From Hyphomicrobiales bacterium (GTDB lineage: Bacteria > Pseudomonadota > Alphaproteobacteria > Rhizobiales > HXMU1428-3), in contig JAJFHX010000050.1 of the NCBI GenBank assembly GCA_021775425.1, positions 1-64,000 on the forward strand: a stretch of 64,000 nucleotides of DNA. The letters are read 5' to 3'. A model generated the notes under the pieces. It was given only the letters and a program-made list of their open reading frames with translations, was not told the origin of the DNA and made no database searches. Both the position numbers and the translations under genes were made by a program. Below are positions 36,429 to 45,431 of the stretch, one piece after another (the stretch's first letter is position 1; each line of letters starts with the position of its first letter).

Positions 36429-36491
36429 ACTCCCTCACCACCAATAACGACTCCCTCCCCACGTTTTTCGACTCCCTCCCCACTTTTTGGA
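36429..36491. repeat. 21-bp tandem repeat, three units
   Basis: ACTCCCTC(A/C)CCAC starts at 36429, 36450 and 36471, exactly 21 bp apart; units two and three share CGACTCCCTCCCCAC. It lies 50 bp after the first parS site. Confidence 0.75.
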
Positions 36492-36979
36492 AGATCGATT
36501 CCCTTTTTCCAGGCGATTTTTCGACGAAAAATTTTCACAAATTTCTTGCGTTTATCACGGCTGGTTTTCGATACTGATTTTCTATGAGTGAATTTGAGTC
36601 ACGGCTGTCAAATTAAACACGACTCAATTTATTAGGTAGAGTACCTGTTCAACCGCATGATTTTGTATTGCGCCAATGGTTTGAAAAAAGTCTGCCTTGA
36701 ACTTTTTGGTATTATGAGACAGGCCGAATTTTGGAGTGTGACCTTTTTCAATGCAACCAGATTTTGAGATACGAAATATTTTTCGACAGGCCCCTTCTTT
36801 TTCATGAATTCTTTTTTTCTGGATACTGCAATCAAAAAAGGTTCTTTGTGAAATTGAAATCAAGGAGCTTCGGTTAATTATAATTTTGGAGATCAATTTT
36901 GATTTTACAAATAGCGGGACTGTCAAAGGGGAACTTCTCTAAACAGGGAAGTTCAAACAAGCGATAGATACGATCTCAA

Positions 36980-36995
36980 TGTTTCACGTGAAACA
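36980..36995. other. parS: parS site 2
   Basis: Perfect 16-bp palindrome TGTTTCACGTGAAACA in the mnmE-mnmG gap. Confidence 0.95.
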
Positions 36996-37266
36996 ATTTT
37001 TAGTCCCTCACCAATTGGCTTCAGATTTTGGGGATCAATCTTGACTTTAGATCACTGAATCTGAGAAGGAGTAGACTTAAGAAAATTGTCTGGGTGTAGC
37101 CTCTCACAAAATTGGAGGCAGAGTGAACTTGATGTGAGACCTGGTTATATCGTTAATGAGTTATCCAGTGCTTTGAATCAGAAAAAGACTGATTTTTATT
37201 TACAAAAGCACCCTCGGTCACTTTTACATTCCGTCTCTTGTAATACTAATTATGCGACCAGCTAAA

Positions 37267-37282
37267 TGATTCACGTGAAACA
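37267..37282. other. parS: parS site 3
   Basis: TGATTCACGTGAAACA, one mismatch (third base) from the parS consensus. Confidence 0.88.
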
Positions 37283-37465
37283 TCATATTAGATATGATGT
37301 GGGGTGTTTATGCGGCGATAGTACCAGGTACATTCTCTTGAACAGCAATATCTGGCACTGGATTTATTTGTTACGGTAATATCTGGAACGTTATTCGACC
37401 CGTTCATTTTGAATTTTCTGGCTTCGTTGTGATTTTCATCAATTTTGAGCGAAACTTATTTGAAT

Positions 37466-37481
37466 TGATTCACGTGAAACA
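37466..37481. other. parS: parS site 4
   Basis: TGATTCACGTGAAACA, the same one-mismatch variant as sites 3 and 6. Confidence 0.88.
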
Positions 37482-37813
37482 GTATTTATGTCACCTATCA
37501 GGAATTATGCCATCACCGACAGCATTGAGTGGCCCCCGTACTGATTGAAAGATCTATTAACTCTGGTGGTATTCCTTTCAGGCTGAAATTAGAATTAGAC
37601 TTGTAAGTTGATCTTTTGGAAGGTTGAACAGCAAAATAATAAACACTGTTTAATTATCTGTTGATTTATTTGCAATCGTTTACTTGTTATAATTCTGTGG
37701 CAGGACTGTGTGGCTTCTGATAAAAGTCGTACTCTTTTGTCCCTCCTGTTTTCTTTGTTGCTATGAACAGGTAGAATAATGCTTCACCTTTGATAGAAAT
37801 GCTGGGTTTTGAA

Positions 37814-39721
37814 ATGACTGATGAAACTTCATCAATGTACGATTTTGATGTGATTGTTGTTGGCGGCGGTCATGCTGGCACTGAGGCTGCGGCTGCAGCT
37901 GCGCGTATGGGCGCCAGAACGGCATTGATTACGCATAAGTTCGATACCATTGGTGAGATGTCATGTAACCCGGCGATTGGTGGGCTGGGTAAGGGGCATC
38001 TTGTGCGTGAAATTGATGCTCTGGATGGGTTGATGGGCCGTGTCACCGACAAAGCGGGCATTCAGTTTCGCGTTCTGAACCGCTCTAAAGGTCCAGCTGT
38101 ACAAGGACCACGGGCGCAGGCGGATCGTGCGCTATACCGCTCAGCGATGCAGGATGAAATTCGGGCCATTGATAATCTGTCTGTTATTTCAAAAGCTGTT
38201 GATGATCTTATTATCATAGATGGTGTTTGCGTGGGACTCATTACGGATGATTTCGTTGAGTATCGAGCCGGTGCCGTTGTTTTGACAACTGGGACATTTT
38301 TGCGTGGTGAAATACACCGAGGGAGGGAGCGCACACCTGCTGGACGGATTGGTAGTGGCCAGGTTGAGGAAGCTCCGGCGATTAAACTTGCTGACCGGCT
38401 CTATAATACAGGGTTGAAAATTGGCCGCTTGAAAACCGGTACACCAGCCCGTCTATATAAAGCATCTATCAATTGGGATGTACTTGAAGAACAACCCGGA
38501 GACATTCCTCCTGAGCCGTTTTCTTATCTCAATGATCAGATTACGGTTCCGCAGATCAGTTGCCATATAACTTATACCAATGATGCAACGCATCAGGTGA
38601 TTACGGATAACCTTTCGCTTGCACCGATGTATACGGGGCAGATTGAAGGTGTCGGGCCAAGATATTGTCCATCGATTGAAGATAAAGTGGTCAGATTCAA
38701 AGAAAGAAACGCCCATCAGGTGTTTTTAGAGCCTGAGGGACTGGATAGTGAGCTGATTTATCCAAACGGCCTTTCGACGTCTTTGCCGGAAGATGTGCAG
38801 CTCTCATTTTTGAAAACCATGAAGGGTCTTGAAAATGTCGAAATCGCTCAGGCTGGCTATGCCATTGAATATGATTATGTTGACCCAAGAGAGTTGAACC
38901 AAACGCTTGAAGTGAAGAAAATTCCATCTCTTTTCTTAGCCGGGCAAATAAACGGCACCACTGGATATGAAGAAGCTGGCGCTCAGGGACTGATAGCCGG
39001 AGTAAATGCCGCATTGAAAGCGAAAGGTGATGGACAGGAATTCAGGATTAGCCGGGCTGATGGATATATGGGGGTAATGATTGATGATTTGGTGACGCGC
39101 GGCGTTACTGAGCCTTATCGAATGTTTACTTCCAGAGCGGAATATCGTCTGCGTTTGCGGGCTGACAATGCAGACCAACGGCTAACGCCGATTGGGATAG
39201 AGATTGGCCTGGTTGGGCCAGAACGCGCTGAAATGTTTCACGTGAAACAACAAGCCATTGAAACAGGGGTAAATTTGCTCAAATCTCTATCCATGACACC
39301 GAATGAGGCGGATCGCTTTTCGATCTCTATTAAAAAGGATGGGCGGCGACGCACGGCTTTTGATCTGTTGTCATATAAAGATGTGTCATTTCATGACCTG
39401 GCTGGGGTCTGGCCACAGCTGAATGAACTTGATGAAGCAACCAGACAACAGATTATTACTGAGGCACGATATGCGGTCTATCTTGAGCGTCAGGATGCGG
39501 ATATTGCTGCGCTTCGCAAAGATGAAGCGATGACGATACCTGATGGCTTTAGCTATGATGGTATTGCAGGCCTTTCGACAGAGCTGAAAACCAAACTCAT
39601 TAACTCTAAACCAGAGACTTTGGCGCAAGCCGGACGGATTGATGGCATGACACCGGCGGCTATGATGCTGTTGTTGGCTCATTTGAAACGGGCTACGAAG
39701 CAAAACAGGAAGTCAGCTTAG
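37814..39721 (+). CDS. mnmG: tRNA uridine-5-carboxymethylaminomethyl modification enzyme MnmG
   Basis: FAD enzyme that works with MnmE on U34 of tRNA. The Rossmann motif is [15 protein letters not shown], followed by the family signature [32 protein letters not shown] is the second conserved block. Three ATGs are possible (37799, 37814, 37835); 37814 is chosen but a clear ribosome-binding site is lacking for any. The sequence encoding MFHVKQ at about 39231-39249 is a perfect parS site, a feature shared by many alphaproteobacterial mnmG genes. Confidence 0.96.
   Translation: MTDETSSMYDFDVIVVGGGHAGTEAAAAAARMGARTALITHKFDTIGEMSCNPAIGGLGKGHLVREIDALDGLMGRVTDKAGIQFRVLNRSKGPAVQGPRAQADRALYRSAMQDEIRAIDNLSVISKAVDDLIIIDGVCVGLITDDFVEYRAGAVVLTTGTFLRGEIHRGRERTPAGRIGSGQVEEAPAIKLADRLYNTGLKIGRLKTGTPARLYKASINWDVLEEQPGDIPPEPFSYLNDQITVPQISCHITYTNDATHQVITDNLSLAPMYTGQIEGVGPRYCPSIEDKVVRFKERNAHQVFLEPEGLDSELIYPNGLSTSLPEDVQLSFLKTMKGLENVEIAQAGYAIEYDYVDPRELNQTLEVKKIPSLFLAGQINGTTGYEEAGAQGLIAGVNAALKAKGDGQEFRISRADGYMGVMIDDLVTRGVTEPYRMFTSRAEYRLRLRADNADQRLTPIGIEIGLVGPERAEMFHVKQQAIETGVNLLKSLSMTPNEADRFSISIKKDGRRRTAFDLLSYKDVSFHDLAGVWPQLNELDEATRQQIITEARYAVYLERQDADIAALRKDEAMTIPDGFSYDGIAGLSTELKTKLINSKPETLAQAGRIDGMTPAAMMLLLAHLKRATKQNRKSA
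39234..39249. other. parS: parS site 5, inside mnmG
   Basis: Perfect TGTTTCACGTGAAACA within codons for FHVKQ of MnmG. Confidence 0.95.
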
Positions 39722-39821
39722 CGTTAAGTCTTACAATTTGAGGTTACCGTCTCTGTTGTTTGCACAGGATATCTCTCATTATCAGTTATAGATCTTAATA
39801 TTCCACGTAGTGGATGAGCAT

Positions 39822-39837
39822 TGATTCACGTGAAACA
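39822..39837. other. parS: parS site 6
   Basis: TGATTCACGTGAAACA in the mnmG-rsmG gap, 35 bp before the rsmG start. Confidence 0.88.
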
Positions 39838-39871
39838 TTTTGTGACTGGTTAAAGGATAAGGAACTCAGGA

Positions 39872-40540
39872 GTGAAAATAACGGGGCGAGATGACTTTAT
39901 GCGGGCGTTTGATGTTTCACGTGAAACAGTTGAACGACTGGAGCTTTATGAACAATTGCTGATTAAGTGGCAAAAGGTTCAGAACCTGGTGGCCCCGAAT
40001 ACGCTTGGCCAAATCTGGCACCGTCATTTTGCGGATAGCGCGCAATTGCTGCCTTATCTATTTACTGACAATGAGCGTGAAAAAGTGCCGGGTGATTCGA
40101 AAACGATCGTGGATTTAGGGTCTGGTGCTGGCTTTCCGGGGTTGGTTTTGGCCATTCTGTTGATGGATAGGCCAGGTTTTCAGGTGCATCTGGTTGAAGC
40201 GAATGCGCGTAAGTGTGCGTTTCTAAAAGATGTTACGCGTCAGACCGGCGTGCATGTGGAAATACACAATTGCAGAATTGAAGTTTTCGCAATTGAGAGT
40301 ACCATTCCCATTATAGATGTTGTTACGGCGCGTGCGCTAAAGCCACTTGATCAGCTTGTTTCTCTTGGGCAATTTGCCTTCGAGACGGGGGCAACCGGAT
40401 TATTTTTAAAAGGTAAAACGGCGACAGACGAGATTGAGGCGGCAAAAAAAGGGTGGAGCTTTAAAACAGAGTGTTTTGAGAGCCAGACGGATCCTTTGGG
40501 GCGAATTGTCAGAATTTTTGATGTTAAACCGAGGTTATAG
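39872..40540 (+). CDS. rsmG: 16S rRNA (guanine-527-N7) methyltransferase
   Basis: Methylates G527 of 16S rRNA using SAM. Motif I is VDLGSGAGFPGLVLAI near residue 75; the preceding WQKVQNLVAPNTLGQIWHRHFADSAQLLPY block is typical, as is the VVTARALKPLDQLV region. The GTG at 39872 is preferred (AAGGAA upstream), with an ATG at 39899 as alternative. The codons for DVSRETVE contain a perfect parS, a recurring trait of this gene in the class. parA starts 31 bp after its stop. Confidence 0.96.
   Translation: MKITGRDDFMRAFDVSRETVERLELYEQLLIKWQKVQNLVAPNTLGQIWHRHFADSAQLLPYLFTDNEREKVPGDSKTIVDLGSGAGFPGLVLAILLMDRPGFQVHLVEANARKCAFLKDVTRQTGVHVEIHNCRIEVFAIESTIPIIDVVTARALKPLDQLVSLGQFAFETGATGLFLKGKTATDEIEAAKKGWSFKTECFESQTDPLGRIVRIFDVKPRL
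39913..39928. other. parS: parS site 7, inside rsmG
   Basis: Perfect TGTTTCACGTGAAACA in the codons for VSRET near the N-terminus of RsmG. Confidence 0.95.
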
Positions 40541-40570
40541 TTCTTATGACCAGACAAAAGGAGCATTCCG

Positions 40571-41416
40571 GTGAACGGACATATCTCTTCACCTGCCCAT
40601 AACTCTCAAAGCATGCGGGTTATGGCGTTGGCCAACCAAAAGGGTGGTGTTGGCAAAACGACGACTGCAATCAATCTCGGTACAGCACTGGCTGCTGTGG
40701 GTGAGCGTGTTGTGATAATTGATATTGACCCGCAAGGGACTGCGAGCACGGGGCTCGGAGTTGATGATGATCAGCGTTCGGTATCTATTTGTGATGTGCT
40801 TAGGCGTGAGGCACTGCTGTCTCAGGCTTGTGTTCAGACAAGGGTGCCAGGGCTTTCTGTTGTGCCTTCAACGCAGGATCTGGCTGGCCTCGAGGCTGAG
40901 CTTGCTGGTGTTCAGGACAGGTCGTTTCGGTTGCGGGAAGCGCTTGACCGGTTGCAGATTTCAGAAGCGGCGAAGGTTAAGGAAGAGCGTATTTCCTATG
41001 TGCTGATTGATTGCCCGCCCAGCCTGAATATTCTCACCATCAATTCAATGGCGGCGGCGCAATCCATTCTGGTGCCAGTGCAATGTGAATTTTTTGCACT
41101 TGAAGGCATTGTGCAACTGGCAAACTCAATTGAAGAAGTGAGGCAGGCGGTTAATCCTCAGCTTTATATTCAGGGTGTTGTTCTGACCATGCATGATGGG
41201 CGCACGAACCTTTCTAATGAAGTGGCGAGTGAAGTGCGGAATTTTTTTGGTGAAAAGGTTTACAACTCTGTGATCCCTCGCAATATCCGAATTGCTGAAG
41301 CGCCGAGTTTCGGCCAGCCAATTCTGCTTTATGATCACAAATCATCAGGAGCACATTCTTATATCAAGTTGGCTTCCGAAATTATTGAGCGTGAAAAGAA
41401 ATATATGGCAGCGTAA
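40571..41416 (+). CDS. parA: Chromosome partitioning ATPase ParA
   Basis: Walker-type ATPase that moves ParB-parS complexes along the nucleoid. The deviant Walker A is KGGVGKTTTAINLG at about residues 19-32 (the first lysine is the ParA signature), with IDIDPQGTASTGLG and the Walker B-type LIDCPPSLN following. The GTG at 40571 has AGGAG seven bases upstream. A 16-residue N-terminal tail precedes the conserved core. It is in an operon with rsmG and parB. Confidence 0.97.
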   Translation: MNGHISSPAHNSQSMRVMALANQKGGVGKTTTAINLGTALAAVGERVVIIDIDPQGTASTGLGVDDDQRSVSICDVLRREALLSQACVQTRVPGLSVVPSTQDLAGLEAELAGVQDRSFRLREALDRLQISEAAKVKEERISYVLIDCPPSLNILTINSMAAAQSILVPVQCEFFALEGIVQLANSIEEVRQAVNPQLYIQGVVLTMHDGRTNLSNEVASEVRNFFGEKVYNSVIPRNIRIAEAPSFGQPILLYDHKSSGAHSYIKLASEIIEREKKYMAA

Positions 41417-41477
41417 TTTCTATATATAACAATTACTTAACTCTGGTTGAGCACAAATTTAGAAAGGCAGAGGGATT

Positions 41478-42362
41478 ATGTCTGCAAATGTACAGAAAAA
41501 CAGATTAGGGCGCGGTATTGCGTCTTTGATTGGTGATGTGGCACCAAGTGAAGGCACACCATTGCCGGTAGAGGGTGAGCACCGGATTGTGCCTATTGAG
41601 CAGGTTCGACCTTCGGACCTTAATCCGCGCAAGGACTTTGTTGATGCTGATCTTGAAGATCTTGCCAATTCAATTCGCACCAAAGGGCTGGTTCAACCGC
41701 TGATCGTTCGTCCATCAAGCACACTTGAGGGTGGGTTTGAAATTGTTGCTGGTGAGCGCAGATGGCGGGCTTCGCAGAAGGCTGAGCTGACTAGCATTCC
41801 AGTTGTTGTCAGAGATTTAACAGACAGGCAACTGCTTGAGATTGCTATTATTGAAAATGTTCAGCGTGCTGATCTCAATGCGGTTGAAGAGGCGCTTGGT
41901 TATCAGGAACTGGTTGACCGGTTTAATTACACTCAGGATGAGCTATCTTCTGTGATTGGGAAATCACGTTCGCATGTTGCGAATATGCTGCGGCTGCTTA
42001 AACTGTCAGAGGGCATTCAGGCTTATGTACGAAATGGTTCGATTTCTGCCGGCCATGCGCGGGCATTAGTGGGCATTGAGCAAGCTGAAGACTATGTGAA
42101 AGAGATTGTCTCGAAGGGCTTGAGTGTTCGTGATGTTGAGGCTTTGGTTCAAACGGGCTTAAAAGGTGCTGAAGGCAAGAAACCTAAGGGCCGTGAGAAA
42201 GACGCAGACACAAAAGCTTTTGAAAAAGAGCTGACAGATTCACTCGGGCTTAAAGTGCAGATAAAGCTTGGATCGGGTGAAAATGGTGAGTTGCGCATTC
42301 GTTATACCAATTTTGAGCAACTTGATGAGATTGGTAACCGTTTGCTGAAAAAAGGCCAGTAG
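41478..42362 (+). CDS. parB: Chromosome partitioning protein ParB
   Basis: CTP-dependent DNA clamp that loads at parS. An N-terminal ParA-interacting tail with RLGRGIASLIGD precedes the CTP-binding core (PRKDFVDADLEDLANSI, GERRWRASQKA, IIENVQRADLNAVEEA). The helix-turn-helix that reads parS follows (YTQDELSSVIGKSRSHVANMLRLLKL, about residues 150-175), then a C-terminal dimerisation domain. Seven parS sites lie within 6 kb upstream. It ends the operon at a strong terminator. Confidence 0.97.
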   Translation: MSANVQKNRLGRGIASLIGDVAPSEGTPLPVEGEHRIVPIEQVRPSDLNPRKDFVDADLEDLANSIRTKGLVQPLIVRPSSTLEGGFEIVAGERRWRASQKAELTSIPVVVRDLTDRQLLEIAIIENVQRADLNAVEEALGYQELVDRFNYTQDELSSVIGKSRSHVANMLRLLKLSEGIQAYVRNGSISAGHARALVGIEQAEDYVKEIVSKGLSVRDVEALVQTGLKGAEGKKPKGREKDADTKAFEKELTDSLGLKVQIKLGSGENGELRIRYTNFEQLDEIGNRLLKKGQ

Positions 42363-42398
42363 TACTTTTACTATTGTGAAATTTGAATAATCGTTTCG

Positions 42399-42432
42399 AG
42401 GCGGCCCTAGAAATGGGGCCGCCTTTTTGTTT
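42399..42432 (+). terminator. Rho-independent terminator after parB
   Basis: AGGCGGCCC and GGGCCGCCT enclose an eight-base loop and are followed by TTTTTGTTTT. A textbook intrinsic terminator for the rsmG-parA-parB operon. Confidence 0.93.
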
Positions 42433-42505
42433 TGCTGGTTCTCATGATAGATTAAAATGATAGAAAAATTGAAAAATCAATGATCTGTGTTGCTGGGAGA
42501 TAGAT

Positions 42506-42901
42506 ATGCTTAACACTCTGAATTTGACTGATTTTATAAGCCTGATGTTTGGTGTTTATATGATTGCGGCGGCTATCAGTTTGTTGCTGATGAATGATGA
42601 TTTTCCGGAAATGATGGAAGAATTTATCGAAAATGGTGCGCTTGGTTACCTAACAGGTATTGTCGTTTTTGCACTTGGGGTGGTTCTGGTTCGTATACAT
42701 AATGACTGGTCAGGCTGGCAGGCAGGGTTTGTCTCGTTGCTAGGATGGGGTGCTTTAATTGAAGGTGTGCTGATGATAGCTTTCAGGCGGCAGTTTATTG
42801 GGGCGTTTCTAGCACTTTCTTATCAACCGACGGTTCTACGCATATTTGGTATAGTGGTCCTATTAGCGGGTATTGGGTTAATCGCTTATGTATGTTTATG
42901 A
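42506..42901 (+). CDS. Small four-helix membrane protein
   Basis: Not recognised. The 131 residues contain four hydrophobic segments (about 10-28, 48-65, 74-92 and 105-128) and little else; the layout is loosely like HdeD/DUF308 proteins. The ATG at 42506 follows GGGAGATAGAT. Base use resembles its neighbours. It stands alone between the par operon terminator and phaR. Confidence 0.7.
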   Translation: MLNTLNLTDFISLMFGVYMIAAAISLLLMNDDFPEMMEEFIENGALGYLTGIVVFALGVVLVRIHNDWSGWQAGFVSLLGWGALIEGVLMIAFRRQFIGAFLALSYQPTVLRIFGIVVLLAGIGLIAYVCL

Positions 42902-42998
42902 GGCCGCTTTTTGGTTTGCTGGTTTAGGTGAGGTGAAAAGCTGAATAAAAAGCGAAAAAAACAGCATCGTCTTGTCTAGAGTGCGCGAGTGGTTTCAC

Positions 42999-43631
42999 TC
43001 ACTCTTGCATGTTCTGTAATTTTGACTGGAGATCCTGCAATTGTTGCTGGATTTTGTCTAATTCAGCCTGTTTGTCTTTATCTTTGCTGTCTGCAGTTTT
43101 TTTTGCCGTGGTTTTTTGTTTTGGCTCTGCTTTTGGATTTGTTTGTTTTTCTTCTGGGGTTGGAGTTGGTGTCCAGGCACTCATCATCTGATTAAAAAAC
43201 TCAGTTTGCATCTGTTGCCATTGCTGGGCTTCTTCAATGCCGGGGATTCCAGCGATTGGTGAGATGGTGTCCGTTACATTTTTCTGAATGCTGTTGAGGA
43301 CTTCCTGTTGCTGTTGTTTCAGCATTTCATAAGACTGGGATAAAAAATCTGGAATGAAGTTCTGGGCCTGATCATTATAGGAGCGGACTATGTCAGTCAG
43401 CACATTGACGGGAAGGACATTTTCACCGCGGCTTTCATAATCTGTGATGATCTGCATCAGATACTGGCGCGTGAGATCATCGCCGGTTTTTCGATCGACG
43501 ATCTGGACGTCCAGACCATCTCTGATGAACTGGGCGACTTCATCTAAAGTAACGTATTCACTTGTCTCTGTATTATAGAGGCGCCGGCTTGCGTAGCGTT
43601 TAATGATGATGGTATCGCGTTTTTTTTTCAT
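42999..43631 (-). CDS. phaR: Polyhydroxyalkanoate synthesis repressor PhaR
   Basis: DNA- and PHA-binding repressor of phasin and PHA genes. The N-terminal PHB_acc_N domain (IIIKRYASRRLYNTETSEYVTL, about residues 8-29) is the DNA-binding part. The second PHA accumulation domain reaches about residue 125 (SYEMLKQQQQEVLNSI). The C-terminal third is a Lys/Gln-rich linker and a coiled coil. Its target-type palindrome is found in front of the phasin gene 570 bp away, so this pair is a self-contained regulatory unit; PHA synthase is not in the window. Confidence 0.94.
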   Translation of the reverse strand: MKKKRDTIIIKRYASRRLYNTETSEYVTLDEVAQFIRDGLDVQIVDRKTGDDLTRQYLMQIITDYESRGENVLPVNVLTDIVRSYNDQAQNFIPDFLSQSYEMLKQQQQEVLNSIQKNVTDTISPIAGIPGIEEAQQWQQMQTEFFNQMMSAWTPTPTPEEKQTNPKAEPKQKTTAKKTADSKDKDKQAELDKIQQQLQDLQSKLQNMQE

Positions 43632-43716
43632 GTTCTGTTCCGAAGCCCGGTTCGATCGTTTTTAGTCTTTTCATTATGGGTCTATGATTACTATAGATCA
43701 GTTATCAATGCTTCAA

Positions 43717-43749
43717 TAAAAAAAGTGGACGAACCGAAGTTCGCCCACT
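43717..43749 (-). terminator. Rho-independent terminator of the phasin gene
   Basis: Read on the minus strand: AGTGGGCGAAC, TTCG tetraloop, GTTCGTCCACT (one G-U pair), then a T-rich run. Located 36 bp after the phasin stop. Confidence 0.92.
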
Positions 43750-43784
43750 AGTTGATCTCTGGGAGGAGAAGCTAGGTAAAAGAA

Positions 43785-44201
43785 TTAAGACGCTTTTTTC
43801 GTTGCTCTTTTTACTGCTGTTTCAGCTTTTGTTTTGGCTTCCTGGCCAGCTGACATAAACAGTTCGATTGTGTCCATTTGAGCTTTTTTAGCGACTTCAG
43901 CAAAGGCTGCCAGATGTTCTGGAGTTGCTTGTGCCTGAGCTGTCGTAATTTCTGAAACAACCTTCGCGTAGTTTGAAGGGTCTGATTGAGGCTTTGAAAT
44001 CGTTTCAATTTTGCTCAATGTTTCTTTGGTCCATGCCTGGCTTAGTTCTGCATTTTTTTCAGCTGCTTTAATTGCAATATCGCTGAATTTGCTACTGAAC
44101 TCAGTGGCGTTTTTAAACACGTCTGCAAATGCGCTTGTATCTGCTGCAGAAAACATGTTTTCAAAAGCTTTTGTAAAATCTGGTGTTTCTAATTTAGTCA
44201 T
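43785..44201 (-). CDS. Phasin
   Basis: A 138-residue amphipathic helical protein that coats polyhydroxyalkanoate granules. FTKAFENMFSAADTSAFADVFKNATEF is the typical N-terminus, and a phasin-family helix (ATPEHLAAFAEVAKKAQMDTIELFMSAGQEAKTKAE in two parts) follows with a basic C-terminus. The ATG at 44201 has AGGAG seven bases upstream, so the longer frame to 44312 is not used. The leader contains CTGC-N3-GCAG operators, which implies PhaR repression. Confidence 0.92.
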   Translation of the reverse strand: MTKLETPDFTKAFENMFSAADTSAFADVFKNATEFSSKFSDIAIKAAEKNAELSQAWTKETLSKIETISKPQSDPSNYAKVVSEITTAQAQATPEHLAAFAEVAKKAQMDTIELFMSAGQEAKTKAETAVKRATKKAS

Positions 44202-44251
44202 TGGTAATCTCCTGAAAGCTCTAAACTTTTTTGTTTGTGCAGTACCGTGTT

Positions 44252-44319
44252 TGCTGCAGTTGCATAATATATAACTGCTGCGTCGCAGCAATGCAAGAGA
44301 AAAATGCTGCATTGCGGCA
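44252..44319. promoter_or_regulatory. PhaR-type operator cluster before the phasin gene
   Basis: CTGC-GTC-GCAG at 44278-44288 is an exact CTGC-N3-GCAG palindrome, the motif bound by PhaR of Paracoccus. A near copy, CTGC-ATT-GCGG, is at 44307-44317, and a looser TGCTGCAGTTGCA lies around 44252-44264. All are between 50 and 120 bp upstream of the phasin start. Confidence 0.75.
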
Positions 44320-44388
44320 ATTATTTTTAAAGCGCAATAAAACCAATGACTTATGTTGAATATTTTTTCTAAAATTAGATGTTTTGGA

Positions 44389-45387
44389 TTAAATTTCAGA
44401 ACGCAATGGGCGGGAAAGTAGTGATTTTATGGCTTCATCTACGGTGATTTGTTGATTCACAATTGCTGAAACAGCTTCTGAAATCGGCATTTCGATTTGT
44501 TTTTCTCTGGCTATGGCCGTGACAGCGCCAGCGGTGTAGACGCCTTCTGTGACAGAGATGCGTTTTGCAAGCACGGCTTCCAGGCTGTTGCCCTCTCCCA
44601 GTTCCAGCCCCAGAGACATGTTGCGAGACTGGGGTGAAGAACATGTCAGGACGAGGTCCCCCAGGCCTGAGAGTCCCATCATAGTGTCCCTGTTTGCGCC
44701 GAAGCTTTCCCCAAAGCGGGTGAGTTCAGCAAAGCCCCTTGATATCAGGCTGGCATTGGCACTGGCGCCAAGTTTTTTACCAATAACGATGCCAGCTGCT
44801 ATCGCCAGCACATTTTTCAGAGCGCCGCCAATTTGCACACCGATCAGATCATCTGTCCAGTAAGGGCGAAGATTATCATGACTAAGAGCTGAAGCCAGCG
44901 CTTTTCCCAGAGGTTTGTTGGCAGCGGCAAGGGTGACAGCGGTTGGCAGACCGTTTGCGACATCGCTCGCAAAGCTCGGGCCGGACAAAATGGCGGGTGT
45001 TGCGTTTGGCAGGGTTTCAGCCAAAACATCGCTCATGAATTTAGACGTTTGTTTTTCTATACCCTTGGCGCAGATGATGATCGGAAGGTTGTCTTTTATA
45101 AAAGGGGCCAGGTCAGTGAGGGTGGCACGGACAAATTGTGCCGGGGTGACGATTAATAAGGCGTCGTTGCAGGCGACCTGTTCTAAGTCAGTGGTTGCTT
45201 TCAGTGCCGGGCTGAGGCTGATGCCTTTAAGGAATAATGTGTTTTCATGAGTTTCATTGATGGCTGTGACGGTTTCTTGTTCTCTCGCCCAGAGGGTGAC
45301 ATTGCGTCCGGCCAGACAGGCTGATTGTGCGAGTGCTGTGCCCCAGGCGCCGCCGCCGATTACACCTATGTTTTTATATTCGCTCAT
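44389..45387 (-). CDS. gpsA: Glycerol-3-phosphate dehydrogenase, NAD(P)-dependent
   Basis: Reduces dihydroxyacetone phosphate to sn-glycerol 3-phosphate for phospholipid synthesis. The Rossmann motif GVIGGGAWGTALAQSACLAG lies near residues 8-27, the catalytic lysine region in GALKNVLAIAAGIVIG, and MMGLSGLGDLVLTCSS is a further signature. The 332 residues are complete. It follows tsaD on the minus strand with a gap of 44 bp, the typical alphaproteobacterial order. Confidence 0.97.
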   Translation of the reverse strand: MSEYKNIGVIGGGAWGTALAQSACLAGRNVTLWAREQETVTAINETHENTLFLKGISLSPALKATTDLEQVACNDALLIVTPAQFVRATLTDLAPFIKDNLPIIICAKGIEKQTSKFMSDVLAETLPNATPAILSGPSFASDVANGLPTAVTLAAANKPLGKALASALSHDNLRPYWTDDLIGVQIGGALKNVLAIAAGIVIGKKLGASANASLISRGFAELTRFGESFGANRDTMMGLSGLGDLVLTCSSPQSRNMSLGLELGEGNSLEAVLAKRISVTEGVYTAGAVTAIAREKQIEMPISEAVSAIVNQQITVDEAIKSLLSRPLRSEI

Positions 45388-45431
45388 CCGTTCCTCTTGT
45401 TCAATTTTGTCTGCTGAGCATTCGTGTAGGT

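Larger units (their letters stand above)
36315..37813. other. 1.5-kb non-coding segment with parS sites
   Basis: Holds four parS palindromes (36361, 36980, 37267, 37466), a 21-bp tandem repeat (36429-36491) and a small inverted repeat CTCCCC/GGGGAG near 36380-36395. Two short ORFs are present but have no recognisable features. The part around 37340-37395 repeats the string AATATCTGG twice, possibly a decayed element. It is much longer than usual for this gene order. Confidence 0.8.

Noticed and set aside
36360..36587. ORF starting MFHVKR after mnmE
   Set aside because: Its start is the parS palindrome, a known source of false MFHVK-type calls, and the rest is the 21-bp repeat and low-complexity sequence.
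36624..36926. 100-codon minus-strand ORF in the mnmE-mnmG gap
   Set aside because: No recognisable domain or ribosome-binding site, AT-rich composition, and it lies amid parS sites; too weak to call a gene.
37340..37560. Transposase remnant in the mnmE-mnmG gap
   Set aside because: The repeated AATATCTGG strings looked element-like, but no frame gives recognisable transposase motifs and no terminal inverted repeats were found.
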